A DNA stretch of 64,000 nt, taken from NCBI RefSeq assembly GCF_014647835.1, contig NZ_BMPY01000010.1, positions 124,001 through 188,000 of the forward strand. The letters run 5' to 3'. Below the pieces are notes generated by a model that was given only the letters and a program-made list of their open reading frames with translations, was not told the origin of the DNA and ran no database searches. This stretch comes from Microbispora rosea subsp. aerata. Lineage in GTDB: Bacteria; Actinomycetota; Actinomycetes; Streptosporangiales; Streptosporangiaceae. Each line of letters opens with the position of its first letter. Position 1 is the first letter of the stretch. Positions 35,367 through 42,780 of the stretch are shown one piece after another. The translations under genes were made by a program, and so were the position numbers.

Positions 35367-36134
35367 GCGGTCCGGCGGATGCGAAATCCGCGTCCGCAGG
35401 ATGCCAGCCGCCGACCACATCGACCGAATTTCCTGGTCAATCACGCGCCTGAGGCGCATCAAGGTCGTCACAGTGCCCGCGGAGCAACCGTACGTGGCTC
35501 GGCTGGCGTCAAACGCGCCGGCTTCGCAAGTTTCCGGCGTAGTCACCGCGTAATAGCTGTCGGGCGCTCGCCAAGCATTTCGGAGATCGTGCGCCAGACG
35601 GGATGCGACATCCGCTGTCGCGAGCGGTCTTAACACGCCGATGCCGCACGGGACGGTCCACTGCGCGGTGAAGCACCTCGGCAAGGATGGGCGGTGCCCG
35701 AGCACCCCAGCAACGGGTGCCGAGGGGCGCTGCCACCGCGACTGAGCGTTCGCCCAGGGCAGCGGAGTCGGCGGGCCAGCTCTGGTGCCATGACATGTTC
35801 ACCGGTCAAAGGCGGGTGGGCGCACACCAGCGAACCATCTTCGCCTTCCTTATTGTCTTCAGCGCAGCACTGTCCTAGATATAGCGATATATGCCGCTAA
35901 ATTGGACCACCCTGGAACGGTTATTGACAGCCCGAGAAAGGCGCGCCATTGTGTTCACGGAACCGATCGAGCAATTTCCGCAAACGTCACGTCTTTCCCT
36001 GCAAGCGAGGCCAAAGGGCCAGAACCGGCCGCATCTTTTCGGGCCCGGCTCGCCACCGCGGCCCACCCCACCGCCGCGCGGGCCGGGCCCACCCGGCGAC
36101 CGGGCCGATCGCCATCGACGCGAGGAGAACCGAC
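35367..36134. other. Non-coding or degenerate stretch
   Basis: I see no supported gene. An AT-rich spot at 35879-35905 contains atatagcgatatat and a TAGCG/CGCTA inverted repeat and may be a promoter or operator. The remainder has short frames without homology, perhaps the debris of former genes. Confidence 0.35.
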
Positions 36135-36662
36135 ATGACCGACAGGAGATCCCGGGCGTCCGCACTCGCCCTGGCCACCGTGGCCGCCCTCGGCGTGGTC
36201 GCGACGGCGGTGAGTCCGGTCCAGGCGCAGCCGCTCGTGCTGGTGCAGTGCCAGGGGACCGAAACCGTCGCCTACAACCCGGGGGTGATCTTCCAGCCCC
36301 GCGAATTCGAGATCACGACCGCGGGCAGGTTCACCTCCTGTCTGGGTGGAGGCGAGGTGACGAGCGGGTCGTACGACGAGCGTTTCACCATCGTCGCCGG
36401 CTGCAACGACCTCCTCGACAACTTCGAGAGCACCCGCACCATCACGTGGAACACCGCGCAGGCCAGCGTCATCGAGGGCACCGGCAGCAGCACCGCCGTC
36501 GCCGGTCAGGTCATCACCACGTTCACCGGCACCATCACCTCGGGCCCGTTCACCGGCCGGTCCGCCGTGCAGACCATCACCCTCCCCCAGTTGGGGCTGC
36601 TGAAATGCCTCACCACCGGCCTCACCGGGACAACGGGGATAACCACACTGACCATCATCTGA
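36135..36662 (+). CDS. Small secreted protein
   Basis: This 175-residue protein has GAGGAG 7 nt before ATG 36135. The signal peptide is RASALALATVAALGVVATA with likely cleavage at VQA-QP. The mature chain is a beta-rich, Thr-rich domain (VLVQCQGTETVAYNPG, TITWNTAQASVIEG, GQVITTFTGTITSGPFTGRS) with four cysteines that could pair. It resembles small secreted proteins of actinomycetes with no assigned role. Confidence 0.75.
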   Translation: MTDRRSRASALALATVAALGVVATAVSPVQAQPLVLVQCQGTETVAYNPGVIFQPREFEITTAGRFTSCLGGGEVTSGSYDERFTIVAGCNDLLDNFESTRTITWNTAQASVIEGTGSSTAVAGQVITTFTGTITSGPFTGRSAVQTITLPQLGLLKCLTTGLTGTTGITTLTII

Positions 36663-36768
36663 CCTCCCAGACCATCTCGCGCTGGTCCACCCCCGCGCCG
36701 TGCGCGGAACCACCGCCGACGTCCGCTTTTGCCACAACGGAACCGGATGCCCCTGGCGTGATCACAAA

Positions 36769-37338
36769 TCACCGCACTCGGGAGGCGAGCCATTGCTCGC
36801 GCGTGATCGCGTACTCGACCTCGCCAAGCTCGGTGCCGGGGAGCGGGTCTTCCCAGTCCATGTGGAACGTACGCACATACTCCATGCCGATCGCGCTCAT
36901 CGTGGCGCGGGAGGCGGTGTTGACCGTCATGGTCTCGGCGAAAATGCGGGTCAGTCCGAGGTCTTCGAATCCGTGGCGGAGGAGCTCGCGGGCTCCCTCG
37001 CTGGCCAGGCCCTGCCGCCAGTAGCGGCGCAGGAGCCGGTAGCCCAGCTCGGCCTGCCCCTCGACCGGCCCCTGGTCGGCGCGCGTCGGCGGCATCAAAA
37101 TCCACCAGCCGACGAACTGCCCGTCCACGAAACCGGCCCAGAACCCGAGCCCGGGCACGCGCCCCGCGGCGGCGAGCCGCTGACGATGGGAGGCCTCAAC
37201 TTCCGCCCGGGTACGCGCGCGGCCGGTGAGGAAACGCATGACCTCGGGGTCGGAGTCCAGCTCGACTTCGTACTCGAGGTGCTCGTCGGACAGCGGGACA
37301 AGCGTGATGCGGTCGGTGGACAGTGTCGCCTGAGACAT
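36769..37338 (-). CDS. GNAT acetyltransferase, RimJ/RimL type
   Basis: This is a protein of about 189 residues (start ATG 37338, or 37347). It has the N-acetyltransferase fold with LSTDRITLVPLSDEHLEYEV, the LGYRLLRRYWRQGLASEG acetyl-CoA loop, and NTASRATMSAIGMEYVRTF near the end. This group acetylates ribosomal protein N-termini, antibiotics or small amines; the substrate is unknown here. It lies downstream of the MFS exporter on the same strand. Confidence 0.9.
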   Translation of the reverse strand: MSQATLSTDRITLVPLSDEHLEYEVELDSDPEVMRFLTGRARTRAEVEASHRQRLAAAGRVPGLGFWAGFVDGQFVGWWILMPPTRADQGPVEGQAELGYRLLRRYWRQGLASEGARELLRHGFEDLGLTRIFAETMTVNTASRATMSAIGMEYVRTFHMDWEDPLPGTELGEVEYAITREQWLASRVR

Positions 37339-37403
37339 GGGACGCATTCTTGCCTCGCGCGCCGCCCGACGGCCATCGAGTTTCCGCCGCGCCGGATCGA
37401 CGC

Positions 37404-38888
37404 TCAGCGAATGATGTCCTCCGGCGCATCGCTGTCCGCTGCCGGCGCCTCCGCGCCGGGCGCGGCCTTGGCGGTACGCAGGACCGTCAGCGTGATCACG
37501 GCCCCGGCCAGCAGGAGCACGGCGGACAACAGGAAGGAGAAGTGATATCCGGCCGTGAGCGCGACCTTCTCCGCCTCGCCGGAGGCGATCAATGCCTCAC
37601 TGCGCGCCGCGGCGAGGGTGGCCAGGGTGGCCAGGCCGATGGCGCCGCCCACCTGCTGCGTGGTGTTCACCAGACCGGAGGCCAGGCCCGCGTCCTGCGG
37701 CTGCGCGCCCGACATGGCCAGCCCGATCGCCGCGGGCATCATCAGGCCGGACCCGACGCCCATCAGCAGCATGACCGGCAGGAGGTCGACCACGTACGTG
37801 CCGTCGACCGGCGCGCGGGCCAGCAGCGACAGCCCGGCGGCGACCAGCACCAGCCCGACGGCCAGCACGTTGCGCGGCCCGAACCTGGGGATCACCCGGG
37901 GGGAGACGCCAAGCGACATCACCGCGATCAGCACGGGACCGGGCAGGAACGCCAGGCTGGTCTGCACAGCGCTGTAGCCGAGCACGCGCTGCATGTAGAG
38001 CGCCCCGAGGAACTGGAAGGCGAACAGCCCGGCCACCAGCAGCAGCATGACGATGTTGGCGCCGGTGAGCAGGCGCGAGCGGAAGACGCCCAGGCGCAGC
38101 AGCGGCTGCCGGGCCTTGAGCTGGCGCAGCACGAACCCGGCGAGCAGCACGACGGACAGCGCGCCGAAGCCGAGCGTGCGCGCCGCGCCCCAGCCGATCT
38201 CGGCCGCCAGGACGATCGTGTAGACCAGCAGCGAGACACCGGCGGTGACCAGCACCGCGCCGACGACGTCGGCGCCCTCGCGCAGCCCCGCCCCGGCGTC
38301 GCGCGCCACGACGGGCACGGCCAGCAGCAGGGTGACCACCCCGATCGGGACGTTGACGAAGAAGATCCACGGCCAGCCGATGCCGGTGGTGAGCGCGCCG
38401 CCCGCGATCACGCCGATCGACGCGCCGCCGGCCTGTACGAAGCTGTAGACGCCGATGGCCTTGGCCTGCTCGGCGGGCTCGGGAAACATCGTGACGACCA
38501 TGCCGAGCACCACGGCGGACGCGGCCGCTCCGCCGACGCCCTGGGCGAACCGGGCGCCGATCAGCAGCGCCGGGCTGTCGGCCAGGCCGCACAGCAGCGA
38601 CGCGAGCGTGAAGAACGCCAAGCCCGCGACGAACACGTTCTTGCGGCCGGCGAGGTCGCCGAGCCGGCCGAACAGCAGCAGCATGCCGCCGAAGGTGATC
38701 AGGTAGGAGTTGACGACCCAGGCCAGGTCGGCGGTGTCGAAGCCCAGGTCGTCCTGGATCGCCGGCAGCGCCACCGTCACGACGCTGGAGTCGAGCACGA
38801 TCATGAACGCGCCGACGCAGAGGACGGCGAGCGCCGTCCATCTCGACCGCGGCGCCGCGGACGCGGATGAGGACACGGGGACAGACAT
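37404..38888 (-). CDS. MFS drug exporter, DHA2 (EmrB/QacA) family
   Basis: This 494-residue protein has 14 predicted membrane helices. Motifs of the family are visible: LDSSVVTVALPAIQDDLG in helix 1, GRLGDLAGRKNVFVAG in the first loop, and the antiporter motif GVIAGGALTTGIGWPWIFFVN. It should export a toxic organic compound by proton antiport. A divergent HxlR gene at 39004 with a 115-bp intergenic region suggests local control. Starts at 38888 (ATG) or 38894 (GTG) both use the upstream GAAGGA. Confidence 0.94.
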   Translation of the reverse strand: MSVPVSSSASAAPRSRWTALAVLCVGAFMIVLDSSVVTVALPAIQDDLGFDTADLAWVVNSYLITFGGMLLLFGRLGDLAGRKNVFVAGLAFFTLASLLCGLADSPALLIGARFAQGVGGAAASAVVLGMVVTMFPEPAEQAKAIGVYSFVQAGGASIGVIAGGALTTGIGWPWIFFVNVPIGVVTLLLAVPVVARDAGAGLREGADVVGAVLVTAGVSLLVYTIVLAAEIGWGAARTLGFGALSVVLLAGFVLRQLKARQPLLRLGVFRSRLLTGANIVMLLLVAGLFAFQFLGALYMQRVLGYSAVQTSLAFLPGPVLIAVMSLGVSPRVIPRFGPRNVLAVGLVLVAAGLSLLARAPVDGTYVVDLLPVMLLMGVGSGLMMPAAIGLAMSGAQPQDAGLASGLVNTTQQVGGAIGLATLATLAAARSEALIASGEAEKVALTAGYHFSFLLSAVLLLAGAVITLTVLRTAKAAPGAEAPAADSDAPEDIIR

Positions 38889-39003
38889 AGTCACGGATTC
38901 CTTCGATGGAATCGGCCCAAAGACGACGGCGATCCCACGGATCACCGTTTGTTACAGAGGACATGATGTGTGACTATGGGCGGCGGCAGAAGGAGGCACT
39001 TTC

Positions 39004-39402
39004 ATGTCACAGAGGAACACGGGTGTGTCCTCCCTGGCCGGCGGCTCGGACGTCCACGAAGAGGCGGCGTGCACGGTCCTGCAGGTGCTCGAACGGGTCA
39101 GCAGCAAGTGGAGCATCGGCATCCTGCTCGCCGCGATGGACGGCCCGGTGCGCTTCACCGAGCTGGAGCGCAGGGTCAAGGGCATCAGCCGCCGCATGCT
39201 GACCCTGACCCTGCGAAACCTGGAGCGCGACGGGCTGCTCGTCCGCACCGTGTATCCCACCGTGCCGCCCAAGGTTGAGTACGCGGTGACCGACATGGCC
39301 AAGGAGCTGTACGACTCGCTGCAGGCGCTCACCGCGTGGGCCGAGCGGCATCTGGACACCATCGCCGAATCCCGCAGGCGCTACGACGCCGCGGCGCTGT
39401 GA
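39004..39402 (+). CDS. HxlR-family regulator
   Basis: This 132-residue winged-helix protein matches HxlR: an N-terminal Cys (EEAACTVLQVLERVSSKWSI), then RFTELERRVKGISRRMLTLT, LRNLERDGLLVRTVYPTVPP and KVEYAVTDM. It is divergent from the MFS exporter and probably controls it. The N-terminal cysteine may act as a sensor, as in other members of the family. Confidence 0.93.
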   Translation: MSQRNTGVSSLAGGSDVHEEAACTVLQVLERVSSKWSIGILLAAMDGPVRFTELERRVKGISRRMLTLTLRNLERDGLLVRTVYPTVPPKVEYAVTDMAKELYDSLQALTAWAERHLDTIAESRRRYDAAAL

Positions 39403-39442
39403 CACCCGTTGTGTCGATCATGATGCCCGGCGGGGCACGCGC

Positions 39443-39711
39443 TCAGCCGAGGAACTTCGTCAGGATCCGCGCCGGCGCCGCCGGGCGCCGTAACACCGCG
39501 TGGTCCTCACCGGGCATCACTTCCAGCTCGGCGCCGGGCACGGTCGTCGCGACCACCTCCGTCCCCGCCGCCAGGCCCGGTGAGGTCTGGTCGCCGTAGA
39601 CCGCAAGCACCGGCACGCCGATCCCGGCGAGCCGCTCGTACGGCATCACCTGCCAGGGCGTGCCGACCGGCAGGTCGTCGTGCCGTCCGCGGAGGTGATG
39701 TTCGCGGTCAT
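39443..39711 (-). pseudogene. Alpha/beta hydrolase with an internal deletion
   Basis: The ATG at 39711 opens MTANITSADGTT, the classic start of alpha/beta hydrolases. After about 12 codons the sequence jumps, in another frame, to the C-terminal part of the same family (GIGVPVLAVYGDQTSPGLAA, PGAELEVMPGEDHAVLRRP). The nucleophile elbow and most of the core are missing, so about 150-200 residues were deleted. It starts 13 bp after the reductase gene and was once in that operon. Confidence 0.75.
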
Positions 39712-39724
39712 GTCTGCCGGCCTT

Positions 39725-40375
39725 TCAGGGCTGCCTGCGGGTGAAGGTCATGTGGGTGATCCCGCTCGGGGTGGTCACGGACTCGATGTGGAAGCGCTTC
39801 TCAAGCCCTTCGAGCCCGTCCCACAGCCGCTCGCCCCGGCCAAGGATGATCGGGACGATGGCGATGTGCATGTGGTCGACCAGGTCCGCGGCCAGGAACT
39901 GGCGGACGGTGGTCGGCCCGCCGCCGATCCGCACGTCCAGGCCGCCCGCGGCCTCCCGGGCCTGCCGCAGCGCCTCCTCGGGCGTGGCGTCGATGAAGTG
40001 GAAGGTGGTGCCGCCCTCCATCGTCACCGACGGCCGGGGGTGATGGGTCAGCACGAAGACCGGGGTATGGAACGGCGGGTTCGGCCCCCACCATCCGGTC
40101 CAGTCGTGGTTCTCCCACGGGCCGCGCTGGGGTCCGAACTTGTTGCGGCCCATGATCTCCGCGCCGATGCCGTCGTTCCACGTACGGGTGACGGCGTCGT
40201 CGACTCCGGTGCTCCCGCCGCTCTTCCCCTGCATGGCCCGGAAGGTCCGGGTCTCGAAGAACCACTCGTGGAGCCGATGGCCGGCGTGGCCGAACGGCTG
40301 GTCGAGGCTCTGCCCCTCACCGGTGGCGAAGCCGTCCAGGGAGACGGCGAAGTTGTGCACCCTGACACGAGACAT
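39725..40375 (-). CDS. RibD-C/dihydrofolate reductase-like protein
   Basis: This 216-residue protein starts at ATG 40375 with GGGAG 7 nt upstream. It has the DHFR-like fold of the RibD C-terminal family: MSRVRVHNFAVSLDGFATG, the IMGRNKFGP segment, PVFVLTHHPRP, GGGPTTVRQFLAADLVD and HIAIVPIILGRGERLWDG. These are NADPH-binding reductases with mostly unknown substrates. The divergent HxlR gene and the repeats between them indicate a locally regulated stress operon. Confidence 0.92.
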   Translation of the reverse strand: MSRVRVHNFAVSLDGFATGEGQSLDQPFGHAGHRLHEWFFETRTFRAMQGKSGGSTGVDDAVTRTWNDGIGAEIMGRNKFGPQRGPWENHDWTGWWGPNPPFHTPVFVLTHHPRPSVTMEGGTTFHFIDATPEEALRQAREAAGGLDVRIGGGPTTVRQFLAADLVDHMHIAIVPIILGRGERLWDGLEGLEKRFHIESVTTPSGITHMTFTRRQP

Positions 40376-40402
40376 GGCTGATCTCCCGATCGCGGCTAGC
40401 GA

Positions 40403-40455
40403 TTGCAACTTGCAACTAGTCAGCAGAGCGTAGAGTAGGTAGTGGCAAAATGCAA
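40403..40455. promoter_or_regulatory. TTGCAA boxes in the HxlR/reductase divergent promoter
   Basis: TTGCAA, itself a palindrome, occurs at 40403-40408 and 40410-40415, and a related atgcaa lies at 40450-40455. They sit between the divergent starts at 40375 and 40472 and are the best candidates for HxlR binding. Confidence 0.5.
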
Positions 40456-40471
40456 TCAGTTGGAGGCGGGC

Positions 40472-40990
40472 GTGCGAGAGGAACCGCGATCGGGCTGTGC
40501 GATCAACGCCGCGGTTGAGGCGCTCGGAGACAGATGGAGCCTCATCGTCCTGCGCGACGTGATCTTCGGCGGCCGCCGGCACTTCCGCGATCTGCTCGCC
40601 AACTCGGAGGAGGGGATCGCGTCCAACATCCTCAGCAGCCGCCTCAAGGCACTCGTCGCCGGAGGACTGCTGACTCACGAGGACGCGGGACGGGGACGGC
40701 GCGGGATCTACAGCCTCACCGAAGCGGGCATCCAGACCGTCCCGATCATGGTCGCGCTCGGCTCATGGGGTCTGCGCCATCGCCCCACGACACCGGCGCT
40801 GGCCGTACGGGCGCGTCTGCTGGAGGAGGGCGGCCCGCCGCTCTGGGAAAACCTGATGGACGAGCTCCGTGAGACGCACCTCGGCATCCCCCGCCCCAAC
40901 CCCGATCTGCCCCGCGCGTCTCAGCTCCTCCAGGAGGCGTACGAACGCACCCTGGCCGCGTCCCGGCCCGACCACGGTCAAGCGGGCTAA
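40472..40990 (+). CDS. HxlR-family regulator
   Basis: This 172-residue protein starts at GTG 40472, fixed by GGAGG 5 nt upstream. It has the HxlR domain: CAINAAVEALGDRWSLIVLR, RRHFRDLLANSEEGIASNIL, SSRLKALVAGGLLTHED and GIYSLTEAG. The C-terminal extension (about 115-172) is longer than in minimal members. It probably controls the divergent reductase operon and itself. Confidence 0.92.
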   Translation: MREEPRSGCAINAAVEALGDRWSLIVLRDVIFGGRRHFRDLLANSEEGIASNILSSRLKALVAGGLLTHEDAGRGRRGIYSLTEAGIQTVPIMVALGSWGLRHRPTTPALAVRARLLEEGGPPLWENLMDELRETHLGIPRPNPDLPRASQLLQEAYERTLAASRPDHGQAG

Positions 40991-41000
40991 GCCGACGCGG

Positions 41001-41246
41001 CTAAGGGAGCAGCCCGAAATCCCCGGCGACGGCGTCGTTGACCTCGGGCGCGTCCCAGTCGTCGGTCATGTGGAGCTGTCCCTTCAGGGAGCCCCGGCCG
41101 CGGCGGCTCACCTTCGCCGGGGAAGGAATGACCGTGGCCTCGGTAGGACCGGCACGGCTGACGACGCTCTCTTCACCGTGCTCGCCTCGGTCGATGTCGC
41201 GCGACACGTTCGTCTCCGCCTCGTGAATGTTGTCCTGCCCGGTAAC
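41001..41246 (-). pseudogene. Phd-type antitoxin remnant without a start codon
   Basis: The frame reads DNIHEAETNVSRDIDRGEHG, EESVVSRAGPTEATVIPSPA and GRGSLKGQLHMTDDWDAPEV, a recognisable Phd antitoxin in full length (about 80 residues). At the place of initiation there is GTT ACC GGG instead of GTG or ATG, and several usually conserved positions are altered. No toxin gene follows. It is a fourth, decayed toxin-antitoxin trace in the window. Rescue from the internal GTG (VSRDID) is possible but unlikely. Confidence 0.7.
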
Positions 41247-41275
41247 CCTTCCGACATGCCGCCGGGGACGTCGCG

Positions 41276-42712
41276 TCAGCCGTACAGCATGGGCAGGTCG
41301 ACCAGGAGGATCCGGGGATCGCGGGCGGCGGCCTCGGTGAGCGCGGCGTCGAACCCGGCGCCGCTGTAGAGAGCGAGCACGGTGTCGCGGGTGTCGAGCC
41401 CGCGCGTGTGCAGCTGCTCCCTGGCCTGCTCCAGGCGCTTCAGATGGCCCGTGTTCATGATCTCCGACCACTTGGCCTCGCCCACGGACAGAAGCCGCCG
41501 GGTGTGGTTGTCCTGAGGCGCGAGGACGATCACGTCGACCTCGATGTTCTGCCCTCTGCCGCCGCCGGAGGCGACGCCCGCCGCGACCTCGGCGGCGAGT
41601 TCGCCGTTCCAGTCGTGGGCGAGCGCGAACTCCCGGCACACGTGCTCGAAGTGCGGGCCCACCACCTGAGATGTGAACCTCGGCCTGGCCGCCCGCCACA
41701 CCCGGTCGGCCCATCCCCGCTCGAGCAGGCTCCAGGCCGGTCGCATGATCGCCTCGTAGAACGTCACGAGCGGCTCCGCGACCCGGTAGAGCGAACGCTT
41801 GCGGATCGGGTCGATCTCCTTGCGGATGAGCTGACAGTCCTCGAGTACGGCGAGAGGGTGCGCGATGTCGGTGGACTTGCGCTCCATATGGCTCGCGATG
41901 CCACCGCGTGTGTTGTTCCCGGCGGCGATCGCTCCGAGGACGGCGTGATAGAGGGCCTCGTCCCGGATCTCCGACTCGTTCGTCAGGAGATATCGCGCCT
42001 CGCGGAAGAGGGGCGCGTCGAGGCTGAGCACCCGCCGGATCACCCAGTCGTCGAGATCGTCCCCTGGCGTCTCGTTGTCCACGAACCGGGTGCGGTAAGC
42101 CGGTGTGCCCCCCACGATCGCGTTCACCTGCAGGGCGAGGCGCGGATCTTCGATGCCCCAGAACCTCCGGGCGAGGCGATAGTCGAACGGCTGCACCACG
42201 AGATCGAGCGAAGCCCGCCCGCGCAGCGGCGCCTGCCCGGCCAGAAGTCCCCCCATCACGGACATGGCGGATCCGGCGAGGACCAGCCGGACCCTGCTGC
42301 CGGTGCGGCGGTGCGCCGCCCGCGCGTCGATCTCCCGCTGCAGGATCGAGGGGATCGAGGGGTCGGCCTTGATGAGATAGGGAAACTCGTCGAGGACGAT
42401 CAGCCGGTCCGGGCAATGGTCGAACAGATAGGTGATCGCCTCGTCCCAGTGCGCGAACGCCAGCGTCCCCGGCACCCCGAGGTAGCTCGCCACAGCCAGG
42501 CCGAACTGACGCAGCGCGTCGGTGGAGGTGGATTCGACGGCCACGAAGTAGAAGCCGCCGAACACGTCGGCGAGGGCCTGCAGGAGGAACGTCTTGCCCT
42601 GCCGGCGGCGCCCGCTCACCACGGCCAGCCGCATCTCGTCGGCCGGGTCCGCCGCGAATCTCGCCAGCGCGGCCCACTCGCGATCGCGGTCGAAGATGTG
42701 AGCAGGCTTCAT
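41276..42712 (-). CDS. AAA ATPase with DUF234 nuclease-like domain
   Basis: This 478-residue protein starts MKPAHIFDRDREWAALARFA. Walker A is VSGRRRQGKTFLL and Walker B is RLIVLDEFPYL, followed by the LVLAGSAMSVMGGLL sensor region and a winged-helix segment (GGIASHMERKSTDIAHPLAV). The C-terminus matches DUF234, with IEVDVIVLAP then LLSVGEAKW, a restriction-endonuclease-like D...ExK pattern. These ATPases are common in archaea and actinomycetes, often in mobile or island contexts; function unknown. The start lies 11 bp from a 46-bp perfect palindrome. Confidence 0.88.
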   Translation of the reverse strand: MKPAHIFDRDREWAALARFAADPADEMRLAVVSGRRRQGKTFLLQALADVFGGFYFVAVESTSTDALRQFGLAVASYLGVPGTLAFAHWDEAITYLFDHCPDRLIVLDEFPYLIKADPSIPSILQREIDARAAHRRTGSRVRLVLAGSAMSVMGGLLAGQAPLRGRASLDLVVQPFDYRLARRFWGIEDPRLALQVNAIVGGTPAYRTRFVDNETPGDDLDDWVIRRVLSLDAPLFREARYLLTNESEIRDEALYHAVLGAIAAGNNTRGGIASHMERKSTDIAHPLAVLEDCQLIRKEIDPIRKRSLYRVAEPLVTFYEAIMRPAWSLLERGWADRVWRAARPRFTSQVVGPHFEHVCREFALAHDWNGELAAEVAAGVASGGGRGQNIEVDVIVLAPQDNHTRRLLSVGEAKWSEIMNTGHLKRLEQAREQLHTRGLDTRDTVLALYSGAGFDAALTEAAARDPRILLVDLPMLYG

Positions 42713-42722
42713 GCAGCCCCCG

Positions 42723-42768
42723 TATAAGTACACTTCTTAGAAGTCGACTTCTAAGAAGTGTACTTATA
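42723..42768. promoter_or_regulatory. 46-bp perfect palindrome upstream of the AAA ATPase
   Basis: The left half at 42723-42745 is the exact reverse complement of 42746-42768. It contains two 13-bp imperfect palindromes, ACTTCTTAGAAGT (42732-42744) and ACTTCTAAGAAGT (42747-42759), separated by CG and flanked by AAGTAC/GTACTT. It is AT-rich in a GC-rich genome. It may be an operator for a dimer of dimers, a terminator for the acetoacetyl-CoA synthetase gene ending 12 bp away, or a recombination site. Confidence 0.8.
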
Positions 42769-42780
42769 ATCATTGGCCTT

